A DNA stretch of 64,000 nucleotides from Carnegiea gigantea. Lineage: Eukaryota > Streptophyta > Magnoliopsida > Caryophyllales > Cactaceae. Shown one piece after another: positions 25,433-37,598 of this stretch (its first letter is position 1; each line of letters starts with the position of its first letter). A model generated the notes under the pieces. The model had not been told where the DNA came from. It did no database searches and saw nothing but the letters and a program-made list of their open reading frames with translations. The stretch is taken from NCBI GenBank assembly GCA_029747015.1, contig JAKOGI010000111.1:566001-630000 (forward strand). Direction: 5' to 3'. A program made the translations under genes and the position numbers.

Positions 25433-26035
25433 GGGGGGGGGGGGGGAGCTTGTGCTGTTACTCTCCTTGTAGCTGGATGTCTCCTCCTGGGACTTGCATC
25501 CTTCCCCCAATTTCTTATGAAAAATAATCTTTTGTGTCTCATAGAGTTATATCTGAGCTGTAATTTGCTATGGCTTATTTAATTTTTCTGGGGTAAAATG
25601 TTCATGCAGATGTTGGTATTTTTGCTTTTGGGTACTTAAGGTTTTTGCAAGTGAAGTTGAGCTGTTTCTTTTGGTATGTATGATAGAGTATGTTTCAGTG
25701 CTGAAGGTAGGGAAGGGATTAGATTTTGGAGGGGTACCAGTACATCTTTCTTTCCTCCAAATGTCAAAAAAGGCCACAATCTGATATGGGGCCTCACTCC
25801 TCAGTGATGTTACCCCATCAATCTCTTTTTATGAAGTTCATGATATACTCCCCCGGGGGGGGGGGGGGGGGGGATGCCTTACCGAAGTCTCAGAAAGTGG
25901 TGGCACTGTTTACCGGCCTCTCTCCCTAGAAATCAGCATCCCTCCCCCCCTCCCCAAAATCTCTTTTTCTTCACTTTTCCTTGGGGTGTTCATAATTGTT
26001 CTCGTTGTTCTTTTTGGTTTCGCCCCGGGGGGGGG
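25433..26035. repeat. Cluster of C-to-G homopolymer junctions downstream of the ELF4-like gene
   Basis: Three poly-G runs occur within about 600 bp: 25433-25446 (14 G), 25855-25873 (19 G) and 26027-26035 (9 G). Each is directly preceded by a C-run (CCCCCCT, CTCCCCC, CGCCCC). Such runs could form G-quadruplexes or hairpins. Homopolymer lengths are error-prone in assemblies. Open frames spanning this stretch (25726..25929, 25874..26173) depend on run lengths and are not called. Confidence 0.85.
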
Positions 26036-26040
26036 TGTTT

Positions 26041-27180
26041 GATGGACAATTCAACAAACATGCAAATGCCTCTGCAAGACGCTCTGAAACAATTGGAGGA
26101 AAGCTGCTTTCTGATAGATGTTTTTTGGCTTCCAATCACACACCACAAGAATAGAATCTCAGATAAGGGATGATGGGTACTTTTTTTGACCAAATTATTT
26201 TTGGATTTTTAGTTTGCCTTGTTTTATCACTCACCAGTGACAATCTTTGTTGGACGTTAACCTGTCTATCTCTCTCAAACTTGGATGATGTAGAATAAAG
26301 AAAATTAATTGAGCAAGTGGAAAAGGCAAAACTTAGGTAGCCCAAAAGCTATGATGCGCTATAGTGCCAGAAGTAGACAGATACACAAACAGTGATTCCC
26401 AACAGTACGACATGGGGATCCTAGAGTCGTTCTTTTCTGATAGGGAATGGAAGCATTTCCCATGGTCAGGCCTGTAAACTAGGACTCTTTCTTTGCTTTC
26501 CAAAATGTTCTTGTTTTACGTTGTCTTTTTGAAGGTTCAAAGGAGGGCTCTTGCTCTTTATGGGCGGCTAGCATGGAGCTAATGGTTAGCTATAAGGGCA
26601 TCTCTAATGGCAAAGTTTGGAACTTTGCATTTTTAAACTAGGTCTCGCAAAATTGATCTGAAACCCGAAACCCAAACTGAACTGACTAAACCCATACTCG
26701 AAATAGCTAACCTGAAGTGGATCCGAAACCAAGATTGACCCGACCCCATCCAAAGGTTTTTTCCAAATTTATTTTTTCTTTGCAAATTATGTTTACTGCA
26801 ACAAAAATCGAGTGAACCAAAGTCAACCCAAACAAAAAATGAGCCGACCTGAAATTGAAATTGAACAAATCTAGTTTGTCCGTACATGACCCAACTTGAA
26901 TTTATTCTAACTTGAAACCAAACTGAATAACCCATTTGCTTAGCCTATTTTAAACTAATAAGCAACAAACAATTTTGCAATTTAAGATGATATATTATGT
27001 TGTCCAACAATGATTGCATAGACACAAATCCAGAATTTCAACTCTTGAGGAGCAATTTATATATATTCCATAAATAGATAATTAATTGTGGGTTGACCAT
27101 TATTATAGGAAGTTGTCCTAGTTTTTTAAATGACAAATGCATAAAGTTACAAGTTCGGAAAATGTTAGGGTGGTCAAACC
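26041..27180. other. Non-coding stretch with a hAT-like CCGAAACCC-rich part
   Basis: No gene is recognised. The part 26640..26945 is enriched in GAAACCC, GACCCGAC and ACCCAA words, similar in texture to the subterminal regions of the hAT-like elements elsewhere in this window. No ends or target duplication could be defined. Confidence 0.4.
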
Positions 27181-27701
27181 TACTGGTGTAAAATCATGTC
27201 TGATGGATGCAAATATCAATTTGTCATGGATCAGCTCAGTGTCAAATTAATCGAGATTTCTAGACAGGTAGAATGTACTTTTCCTAAAGACTCTATTCAC
27301 CCTCATGTGTAAGGGAATATACTGAAGCGGTTTTTGGGATACAAAGAAGCCTCTCATATCTATATCGCACTTACGAAGGTAGCACTCTAAGTGTCTGAGG
27401 CACAAAAAAATTCCAGGGATTATATAATGTTAGTACAATTCTCTTGTGTCTTGAACATGCCCATGAGAGCATGCCATGCACATACCATGTCACATTTTTA
27501 TAGAGATATTTATACCTCTTCATGAAAGGTTAACATCAATTCATATAACACCACTCCAAAGGGACATTTTTCTTCATAATTTGACCCTTTCAAGTAAGAG
27601 GTATAAATTAGCTACTACATCTCTTCATAAATAATAGTTTCATTAATTATTATTTATGTATAATTTATCATATTTCCATTTTTATGGAAAATACTCCAAA
27701 A
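27181..27701 (-). repeat. Diverged ~520-bp LTR, copy A
   Basis: This segment and 38845..39366 align over their whole length in the same orientation, at roughly 80% identity by eye (shared: TAATCGAG, CTCTATTCA, ATACCTCTTCATGAAAGG, AATTAGCTACTACATCT). The ends approximate TGTTGG...CCAACA. On the right it abuts CCCCCCATCC, i.e. GGATGGGGGG on the - strand, a candidate polypurine tract, suggesting a - strand element whose 3' LTR this is. Confidence 0.7.
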
Positions 27702-29262
27702 CCCCCCATCCATTTTCACAACAAATGGCATTTCGAATTTTCGATGGTCTTGTGCATATCTGGTGGTGTTTTGTGATTGAATCCCTATTTTAGTGACATG
27801 TTTGTCAAATGATCTGGATAACATGATAGCATATGTTTTCAACTAGCTATCCTATCTGATCACTAACATTTAAGCCACACACAAGATTTCCATCCCAAAT
27901 CACTTAGTAATTTGACACTATTAATGGCCATGTGTCTTGTATCTATTTCGTAAGTGCTCTAGAGTCAACTCCAAGCACAACAGAAGCACCCAAACTTCAC
28001 ACTTAATAGATAAACCTCATCACTACCCCATAAAGTATTATTTGACACATTCGATGAAGCATACACAACTTAGTTAAATGTCTCGTTCTATATCCACTAA
28101 AGTGTTTAATGTTGAGGTTTATTAAGAACAAAAGCTCACTATCTATTGTGTATAGTAACCTAGCACTCCACTTGGATAGTAATTATGATAGTGAGTGCTA
28201 CCGAGTCACACAGATGGTGTACTTTGACGCATTGAACTTAAGGCTCTATGTTTCCACAGGTTTAAAGTTGAGGTTCCACCATGGGTGACTTAGTGTGGAC
28301 TTAACAATATCCCTACCTAAGTCATATGGTCAATCCATGACTTTGATAATAATAACTTTAGAAAAGTCTCAAGACTTATAAGTTATCATATGTATTGCAC
28401 TTGTGTGTATTTATTTGTCCATCCGGGTTTATTGCTTTTGTAAGCCTTAATAATGGGCCCACTAGACTTCCAAAGTCAACAAACAGTAAAATCAAAGTCC
28501 AACTACTAAAAATTGGATATCTCAACCTCTAAACAAGGTTAATACATGAAAACATTTTCATCCAAGTCCAATGTTAAATTATAGTCACAATTTTCATTAA
28601 CTGACTTAAAAATGCTTTTACATTACCCCACCATCTACCCCAAACTAGAGTAAATAGTTGTAGGTCTTTCATATGGACTATCAAAAGTCATATTTACTCA
28701 TGAATTAATGTAAATATCTATCTATTTACATTTGATCACATATCCATTATATGTCTAACTTGTAAAATCAAGTTAATGTTAGGACTTTAATTATAAACAT
28801 AATTCCAATCCCCTAGATTACACCCATATAATTCTCATATGGAGTAATCACCATGATGAATATTGGCATTCACCATGAACAGTATCATGATAATCACTTC
28901 ATCAATGATTGATGAGGAATAATAACATGATCAAAGATCCGTGAAGGCCAACATCCTGAGATATCAGTCTTTCAGCATTCCCAATATACGCGGCAATAAT
29001 GATAACAACACTACGTCAATTGGTTTTACAAAACTAATGTTTTGTGAACAATAACCCCACGGAAAATGTAAATGCATCTCTCTAATCAATCACAATCTCC
29101 ATTGTGATTATTCCTCTATCATTACAATGATTAATGGCATTTCAAGATATACATAGGATTAGATTAATATATCTTTACAGGCAATGCAATTAACTCATCA
29201 TCATATTTAGAAAAGATCTAGACATGACGATCTTATAAGCACAATTCGCATCCAATTATATT
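27702..29262 (-). other. Probable untranslated 3' internal region of an old retroelement
   Basis: No coding potential on either strand. It lies inside LTR copy A, next to a candidate polypurine tract, so it is most simply the non-coding 3' part of that element. The right limit is uncertain. Confidence 0.4.
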
Positions 29263-29550
29263 TTGTTTAAATTTGGTGTTGGTCTGGTTGGAAGTCACTG
29301 GCGACACTACCGTCTGTTGAGGGGGTTTGTTGCCATGGAATGCACTCAACTACTCATTCAGGACGGTCCTGTGGTGTTTCATGTAGCTTGCAAAATGCAA
29401 CTTGGAAAGCTACAGACGATGCTTGCTTATGCGCATGGTAGATCTTTCTGGGAGACATATGAAGAACTAAAATTTGAAACAATATATTCTTTCTCGTTAT
29501 CCTTTATGCTTCTTAGTAAATGCACATGGATCTCCCAAAGCCTTGCTTAG
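29263..29550 (+). other. Unrecognised 95-codon open frame
   Basis: The frame MFKFGVGLVGSHWRHY through CKMQLGKLQTMLAYAHGRS has the composition of real protein and better codon variety than nearby frames, but I cannot place it in a family. It lies 240 bp before an exon-like remnant and may be part of the same captured or decayed gene. The sequence ahead of its ATG is AT-rich. Confidence 0.3.
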
Positions 29551-29792
29551 CTTGGTCCACAGTAGTTGGTGGTTAAGTACTTCTCAGATCTGTGTTAGAT
29601 TGCTCGCTTTTCGTCTCCAATATTTTCCTTGTGACTTGCTACTCTTAATCTGCTATAATCCCGTTTCAGATGCAATAGGTTCTGTCAATCTGAACTCCCC
29701 TAATCTGGAGCTTAGGCTACCTCTTCTTCCCCACCCCCTCCCCCCTCGTTTTGTCATATTCATTGAGTATACCCTGCACATATTTTTTGCAG

Positions 29793-30080
29793 CTGGATTC
29801 AAGTCACGTAGATCATCAAGCAGACAGAAGTTCACTAGAAATGTCCTCTGATTCTTCTGTTTCGTCAGATTGCTCTGATGCAAGTGACATGTTTGAAGAT
29901 ATTTGACCAAGTCAGATTGGTGATGAGTATCAGGTGGAAATGCCTCCTATTTTAACCAAGTCTGGATTTCTTCAGCTGAAGATCAATTCGGCTAATTCTG
30001 AAGGCATCTCTGATTCTTCCCGTTCTTATCGAATGGGGCTTCCTGCACCACATATGTGGGTCTATAATCATGGAAGTTCA
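29793..30080 (+). pseudogene. Exon remnant resembling plant ELM2-domain proteins
   Basis: It is preceded by a pyrimidine stretch ending TATTTTTTGCAG (acceptor at 29791-29792) and followed by GTAAAA (donor at 30081). The frame reads through a Ser/Asp-rich N-terminal part (SSDSSVSSDCSDASDMF), then an in-frame TGA at 29904-29906, then QIGDEYQVEMPP and, 35 residues on, YRMGLPAPHMWV. The spacing and wording match the ELM2-like start of plant ELM2/SANT proteins (GDEYQVEIP ... GLPIPxMW), which act in chromatin complexes. No SANT/Myb part follows, so this is a single stranded exon, probably a gene fragment caught among retroelements. Confidence 0.5.
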
Positions 30081-30328
30081 GTAAAAAACGAGAGTTGGGA
30101 ATTTTATTCAATGGGGGTTGTACATATGTGACCTTTTGTTTTCAACCAAAGATATGCTACACTTTTTGAAAAAAAGGGGGCAAGTCCACCATGAAGACAT
30201 ACCTATGCCCAATGCTTGTAATCAGGTCCAACCACACACATTCTCCATCCTGTTGGCTTGCCTCACTCCTCCAAGAGGGTTAGGAATTGTATTCAATGGG
30301 CTTGCGATTTTTTTCCCCATAACTTTTC

Positions 30329-30658
30329 TGTAGGAAGAAATAGGACTAACCTAGATGCGGAAATATACTGTCAGTAATAGTCCACGCATATAAAGAATAC
30401 CAATCACGCCAATAACAATACCAAGCGGCTACTAGAGTCGCTTTAGGGTTTCACGTCCTAAACCCGAGAACTCGATAGATGGTAGTTCGGCTATGAGAGA
30501 GAAGCAGAAGAATATATGGGAGATATAATATTCGCGTCATAGCGTCTCCCAAGGCTAAACCCCTTAAACCCCTTTATATAGGTTAGGGGATAGCAAGGGT
30601 TGTCACCCTAGGCGACTTAAGTGGCTGTCGGGCCTAATCTCATTAGGCTCGTCCAACA
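30329..30658 (-). repeat. 3' LTR of the 330-bp-LTR copia element
   Basis: On the + strand it begins TGTAGGAAGAAATAGG and ends CGTCCAACA. It is the same length as its partner at 37599..37928. The + strand ACTCCCACTCGG just inside (30659-30670) is the - strand polypurine tract CCGAGTGGGAGT. Confidence 0.9.
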
Positions 30659-31689
30659 ACTCCCACTCGGCCACTTAGGCCGTAAAACACGTATTTTCCA
30701 TGTATCACAACTCCTCACGCTTCATACCAGGAATAGGACATGCGACCAAAAATAATATGTAGTGTTATATTAAGTTACCATCCAACTAACATAACACTTT
30801 CACGAAATACGATACTCCAAAAATATCCCAAGACATCACCAGTGGCATCTCTAATCCCTTATGCCTGATATATCATATGATTATGTTCTCAACATAATCG
30901 CCCAGGCTGATATGGTAATGGTAGATAGATTTTTCCTTAAACACTCATGAAATCTCATCTTAGCTTAATTGCTTTCCTAACGTGTCCTCGCTGAACCGTA
31001 TACATCGTAGTTCTTGAGAATCACATTAAAGTAGCATCATTAAACTTCGACTTAATATCATAACTTTAAGTCAAAGGGTTATCGTCCATAGGGTCATACA
31101 GTGACAAGTGTTAGGGAATTCAATTGTCACCCCACATGGGTCGTCTTATAAGCACACACAGTATGAGATGTGTGTCACGGCATAGCTCCTACTTAGCTGG
31201 GTTCGTCATTCTTTATGCCATACGAATCGTCAGTCTAGATTTTCACCCAAAAATCTAACATGAGCCACTAGGTCAACATACTGAATATTGGTCTTGACAC
31301 TCGAGATTCAGCTTTTAAGGCTTCAATATGAAAACTTATTTCATACTCGACTCCCTCGAGTCTTATCTTAGTTTTGCTAAGGCGACCATATTCATTCCAC
31401 TCACACACTTCCAGTGTGAGTAATCAATATTGCACACCTAATGCTAATATGATTCAGTCTCATCCTACCCGCTACTCAAGCGTCAGGGTGATTGCCTGTG
31501 TGACTAGGCCAATAAGAAGCCTGTGACATTTCAATATGCCTAACGTACAACAATGAGCATCTTGCCCATAAAAGAAACATGTCCATTACGTAACAGAACA
31601 TGTCTAGATACCAAACCTTATGAAATCCAAACCTCAACCAATGAGTTTTGCACACATCACTAAGAATGGGTTTAGTTAAGAGAACATAA

Positions 31690-34651
31690 TCACCTTGTTA
31701 GTCTATATATATATACCCAATGGCAATGCATTTTGTCTCTATGGTACAAGATACACAATCTACCTCCATGGCTGACATTGTTGTGCAGCTGTGCTTCTTT
31801 GCTGCACCATGACATGGCTCTCCCACTCAGGGTAAAGACATGTCCTGAGTTTAACTTAGACTCATCCGAGTTACCACCCCAATCAAAATTTGAGCATCCT
31901 CTCAACTTGAGGCCTGCTCCTTGATAGCAAAATGCTGAGTTATCAATACCACGAAGGTGGTATTTGATTCTCCTGATAACTTGTCAATCAGAAAGTCTTG
32001 GGTTACTTTGATAACGACTTATCAAATTATCCACAAAACAATATCAGGTCATGTACGTAATATGGCTTTCATTAAGCTTACTATGATACTAGGGTTAAGG
32101 ACATTGTTCATTATCTCTATTTTGTCATCTGTTTTAGAGCATTGGGCAAGACTCAAGGTTGAACCCTTCTCAACTGGAGTATCTATAAATTAGGAATTAT
32201 AAACCCAAAATCGTTCCAAGGCACTTTGATGCATGCTTCGTGGGACGGCTTTGGATTATTTTCACTCCTAGGACATACCTAATTTCACCGGTGTCCTTCG
32301 TCTCAAAGACATGGAATGACTACCTTTTAGTAATTTTAATCATCTCCAAGTTGTTCCTAGTCAACAGTATGTCATTAACATGAGGAACGTAATCCCCATG
32401 TTGATCTTTCGATATATACAATGGTCTTCTGAAACCATTTAAGCCAAAATGGCTTTATGGAATCTAGAGTAGCAAGAATTGGAAGATTGCTTAAGATCGC
32501 ATATGGACCTTTTAAGATGACACAAATTGTTCTCTTATCCCTTTGATACAAAATCAATGGGTTAGTCCATATAAATTTCTTTCTCAAAATCACCATTGAG
32601 AAAAACAATCTTTACTCCATTTCGAACAACTCAAAGTCCGAATGGGAAACCAGGGCTAGGAGTATCCGGGCCTGAACTTATCAATTGAACTATCCATCCG
32701 ATATTTTATCTTGAAGACTTACATCGGAGTGGAGTTTCAACAAGTTCTCAAACCTTATCAGTGAGTCCATCTCATCCCTTATGACAACCAGTTACTTTTT
32801 GTGATTTAGTAAGCCAATCGCCTCTTGATAAAAGGTAGATCCCTAATCTCTCGATGGAGTACATAAAAATATTTCTTTTCCAATTTAAAAAAAAAGGTCG
32901 AGGAATTCTTCCACGCTTTGGGATCCCGGGACCTTCATTATTTCTCTGCCTAGGTAAGAAATCCCTCCCCTTTTCTCTAAGAGGTATGGGACTAGGAGTT
33001 TCTCCCCCTTTCTCTAAGAGGTATGGAACCCTGATTAAGAAGAGAAGATTACTTCCACTATCTATTGGAGGTGGGATCCTGAACATGAGGACGAATCTCA
33101 TTCTCCTTGACAGACAAACCTTCACCATTCTTACCAAGTAAGAAATGTGTACCATCCTCGGTGACTTAGTGAGAACTCAAATCCTTCCCCTCACCGAGAG
33201 GTGGTTGAAGGTCTTATTGTAACGTATACAAATTTAAGCCCTTTTCAATTGCACCAAATGCTAAAAAAACTCATCCTTAAGAAAATCAACATTACTGGAT
33301 GTTGTTTCACAAAGAAAATATTCATGATCTCGATTGGTTCGAAGAGTTTTAATATTTCGTCCCAATTGAGTTCTACTACTGCTATAAAGTATATGAACAC
33401 ATCAAGTACTTAATAACGGTGAGATAGTAGGTACATATACCTATATCATGAATGTATGCAGGTACATGACATGTTTTCATATTCATGGACCCGCAGTTGT
33501 CTAAAGTGAACGAACGATAAGGGATTTGATGGACTCGAAATCTTACAGAAAGATTTCCTATTGCTTTACTAGATAGGCATAACTCACATTTTGCACCTTA
33601 AGCCTACTGAGTTGGTCTTACAAGGCCATTTTTAGCTAATCTATTAGCCCTATCTTGACCCTCATGGTCAAGTCGAGCATGCCTAAAATAGAGTCGAAAA
33701 TGGGTCAAGTATGAAAGATGTTCTATTTCGTCCATTGAAAACACCTTTCAATATGACATGGCCAAACAGATCACCATGTCATATGATATCTAAGATATCC
33801 AGAGGAACATTAAAAAGAAAAATAATCTTAGGAATAGAAGTCACAAGGAAATATCGCACCCGAGGTGCACAGAGAGTATCGTAAAAAGACAACGTAGTCG
33901 CTTCAAGGAGCTTCAAATGATTTGTCCTTAATTCAAGGACAACTTTTTCACTGTCGTTACTTGAAACGACAATTTGTGAATCCACCGGGTAGTAGTGAAA
34001 GTTTACAAAGATCAACTCAATCTTGGGCTATGTACTTGATTACTCCCGTATCTACAATCCACTAAGGATCATAGTCAGCAACAAATGTTTGGGAGCGCAC
34101 ACATTATCCAGGAGTGGTTGTGGAAGGAGGTACGTTAATCGACTTAGGACAATCCTAAGCATAAGATTCCTAATTTCCGCAATCATAGCACTCACACGTG
34201 CTATATGCTTCTCTTTACTTCCCCAGCCTTTTCCCCTTTCGCAATACCAATCTTAAGTCCAGAACCTTTTGAGGGATTGGATCCGGACAAACCTGATGCT
34301 GAGCTAATCCCATGCGTAGTCAACAGTGGGATGACTTTTAATTCTACCACTAGATCGACATTGATGTAATACGGCAAAGTATAACATCTTGATCGATCTA
34401 TTCTCGAACAACTTCTGGTATTTTTTTAATTAAGTTTTCTAGATACTGTTCACTAGCAGTACCATCTTTATCATCCTATACGACCTAGAACCTAATGAGT
34501 ATCCTAACATTTCACGCTCATTCAGAAGAAACTGAATCCTCTGACATTATATATCATAGTCAGTGCTATCAAGTTTTTTATTGGTAAACAAATTACCAAC
34601 TTTATTGTCATATCTAAAAGGTATATATTCTTTAAAGTGGACATTAGACAT
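31690..34651 (-). pseudogene. Decayed gag-pol of the 330-bp-LTR copia element
   Basis: Gag starts at ATG 34649-34651 (MSNVHFKEYIPFRY) and shows KLDSTDYDI followed by a stop, then IQFLLNE; a damaged zinc knuckle (CYDCGN...DCPKS) lies near 34150-34200. Protease remnants (WIVDTG) lie near 34045-34065, and the pre-integrase LDHEGQDRANRLAKNGLV near 33620-33690. RT remnants are at about 32330-32400, where the catalytic box reads HVND in place of YVDD. RNase H remnants are at 31690-31905 (FDWGGNSDESKLNSGHVF, MSWCSK). Domain order is that of copia. Stops and frameshifts interrupt all of it. Confidence 0.75.
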
Positions 34652-34954
34652 ATTTTCAAATAAATAAATTACCATAAACTCCATTATCCATGTCGTATGA
34701 TCGAAAATTTCGCTAAACTCATAATCATCTCATACAAGCATGAATTAGAAGTTTTTATAACTCATTTATCACAATTTTTCATAAAACATAATTTATGGAG
34801 AATATTATGGTTAAACAAATTAACATTTCAGATGTATCACAAAGATATCCAACTTAATGTAAACCAAATTTACATGAAGTTATGTCATTATTTGTAACTA
34901 CTAATATGTCGTTTAGAACTCTATCAATGACATACCAAATATAAAATTCAAATT

Positions 34955-35941
34955 ATTATATAAAATGCATTTATATAATAAAACAAATCTATAATGCTAA
35001 ACATATTTGAATATTAGCATGTTACAAAAGAATTTCATAAAATGCCCAAATAGCAATATATAAAACACATTTATATAATTATATGAAACTTATTCAAATG
35101 TTACTCGCAAATTATATGACACATTCATAATATTATGAATTTAAATTTCATAAAACCAATTCATAAAATACCGCTATATTACACAATTAGCAGGTAACAT
35201 GAAACGAATCCACATTCATTAATTTGGGCAAGGAAAAAGTGCTAAAACAATTAGCAAGTTTACAACAACCCATGTAGTTCATATATATAAAACACATTTA
35301 TATAATACTAGTAATTGGTGATTGACATGAAATGTATCCACGTAATCGAACGCAACATATTTTGTAACATAAAATATATCCAAATATTAGTCGTAATTAA
35401 TCATACATTAAACAGATCTATATGATATTAAAATTTGGATGAAACAAGTTCATAATAAAGCTCGCAAATTATATAAAACGTACTTATATAATTTTGCAAA
35501 CTTAAATTTCATGAAACAAATTCATAAAATAATTAAATACCCTATATATCCAAATAACAGCATGAAACTACTTCATGTAAAGCTTAATAAATCATTTTTA
35601 TTAACTACAAGAATGATAGAACAACTAACTGATTCGTAATTGCTCATGTTTTGCATAAAATTATTAAATCATGAAGCATATTCATGTGACAGGATATTAT
35701 ATAAAACATATTTATATAATGTAACTTATGAAACATATTCATTTACCCGACCAAGGGGATCTTTATATCACATAGATATTTATTGAGTAAAACAAATTTA
35801 CATCATATGCACTAATTTTATATATGAAACAAATTCATATAACGTTAACCCAATGGATTAATAACAAGTTATTCGGTCAAGAAAATATCAAGTTGATACA
35901 TCTACAAAACAGATTTATATATGACATTAAACATATTAATG
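34955..35941 (-). repeat. Array of short hairpins with covarying stems in the retroelement leader
   Basis: At least eleven 15-34-bp inverted repeats, usually with a 5-nt loop ACAYA/ACAAR (+ strand), occur in under 1 kb. Examples: 34955-34979 (ATTATATAAA/TTTATATAAT), 35057-35077, 35241-35255 (GCTAA/TTAGC), 35284-35304, 35439-35453, 35464-35497 (13-bp stem with one bulge), 35561-35577 and 35670-35686 (CATGAA/TTCATG), 35696-35720 (10 bp perfect), 35728-35742, 35787-35801 (GTAAA/TTTAC), 35821-35841 (TATATGAA/TTCATATA), 35925-35941 (CATTAA/TTAATG). The stem sequence changes on both sides together while loop size and loop sequence stay similar. The array lies in the 5' leader, about 300-1290 nt upstream of the gag start in the element's sense. 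Function is unknown. Confidence 0.75.
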
Positions 35942-36199
35942 TTTTATAACGAATTCACGCATTCAGGATTTCGAAACCTTAATTCAACGAATGAATTAAC
36001 TACATGAAACCTTATCAACTTAAACATCATTATAAAAAATCATGCTATGACTAATAATTTTAATAATTGAGTTAAAATCCAAAAGCAACAATTATTGAAA
36101 AATAATCTGACCGAAAATAGAAAACATTCACGGAGGTCCACAGCAGGAATAAAAATGGTCAAGAAATGAACTGGCCCAAAATAAATAAGAGCCCGGTAT

Positions 36200-37005
36200 A
36201 TATATGAGTGAGTTCACTTACTCTCTCACTCTAACCTTAACCCTCTCTCACTCTGTTTGTTCGAGACCCTTGTTCTCTCTCTCCTGCTCGAGTCTCTCTT
36301 CCTCTCTGCCTTTTCTATTTCTCGACGCCTCAGGCGCCATGGTGGTGGAGCACCAAGCTCCACCTGCCCTAGGCTGCCTCCTGGTGGTCGTCTTCTTGTG
36401 ACCACCACGCCCAAGAACGGAACCCATATGATGCAAAAACCGACCCTCCACCACCGCCCTCTGAAAAACATCCACGCTCCTCGATCTACGCTTTTTCGAT
36501 GCGAACTGATACTCCCACCATGTAGATCGGCCGAAACCGAGTCTGGTGAGGCATCCCACGCAACTAACGCGTCACTGAGGCAGCGGCGCGTAGGCACACG
36601 CGCCTTCTGGGATGGCGTTTTCACGATTCTTCTTTGGTGGTTGTGCAGATCGGCGTGTGTGGGCGGCTAATGAAGGAAGAAGGGGACCGAAAAAAGTCCT
36701 CGTCGGCTGCGCGTGGCTACACGCGCCACCCTTCCTTCCGGTTTCTGATGGGTAAATATGGTTTCCTTTCATCTACCCCGCCTCCTTTTTTTTTTTTAAT
36801 TGCTAGGTCGGTGAGGGCCACTGAGGCCCTGCCGTGTTCGCCACCACCACCACCGAGGCATCAGCGGTGGAGACAGACTGGGCGGCGGACCACTGAGGTC
36901 TACGCCACCGCCTCTTCTATGGTTAGGGTTTTGGGGCAAGGGGGGTTAGGGTTAGAGTTTCGGGTTCTTCCCGTCTTCCCCCCCTTTTTGTTTTCTCGTG
37001 ATTAG
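36200..37005 (-). other. GC-rich part of the retroelement leader
   Basis: An island of GC-rich, (CT)n-containing sequence inside an otherwise AT-rich leader, with telomere-box-like AACCCTAA words on the - strand (about 36918-36955). Several overlapping frames exist on both strands (e.g. 36226..36624 -, 36257..36670 +), none resembling a known protein. It may be native leader or a captured promoter/5'UTR: a TATATATATG on the + strand (about 36197-36206) precedes a CT-rich run typical of plant leaders. Confidence 0.4.
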
Positions 37006-37584
37006 AGTAACGAATTATGCCACTAATTTGTGAATCACACATAACATGAACACGGTAGCATAATACTCAAGCAGTAACTAATCAAGTCTGGTATTTAAAT
37101 TCAGACAAAAAAAATGCTTGTGTTACACGACCAAACTAATCAGAAAAAAAAACAGTCTTTGGTTATCGAAGCATGCTTGGTAGATAATCTATACTGAAAA
37201 CATGCTTGCATATATATAATTGCATAACCGAAGTGAAAAATTCAGTCTTTGGCCAGAACCAATTACGTAAACATGCTTTCGTCAATTTTATATCATAATC
37301 TGATCAGTTAGAACCACGGGTTATCAATCAAAAATCGGATCTATCTATGATTGATAGCTGTTGCGGCACACTGATTTCACAAAGCATATACATCTACGAC
37401 TATGAATAAAAATTCTATCTTTTGTTGATTATGGATGAAGCAATGATATGAGCATGCGGGTAGAATATTAGGGTTGCATAATTACGAAAGTTAAGCAATT
37501 AAACATGTAAACTAGCATGCTTTCAATAACTTCAGGTTTAGCAAATTTATCAACTTATCAATCGGGACTAATCCGAATAATTTA

Positions 37585-37597
37585 GGCTCTGATACCA
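37585..37597 (-). other. Primer binding site of the 330-bp-LTR copia element
   Basis: The - strand reads TGGTATCAGAGCC, one base from the 5' LTR. It is complementary to initiator methionine tRNA and fixes the sense of the element. Confidence 0.9.
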
Positions 37598-37598
37598 C

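Noticed and set aside
25726..26173. Short gene downstream of the ELF4-like gene
   Set aside because: The frame runs through two poly-G tracts of uncertain length, and the residues after them (MDNSTNMQMPLQDALKQLEE) match nothing I recognise.
34955..35941. CRISPR-like array reading of the hairpin repeats
   Set aside because: Repeats are not identical, spacing is irregular and the setting is a plant retroelement; a CRISPR array is not plausible.
36226..36670. Possible host gene in the GC-rich island (frames of 103-137 codons on both strands)
   Set aside because: Overlapping frames on both strands, Arg/Pro-rich by composition only, no recognisable domain, and inside a retroelement leader.
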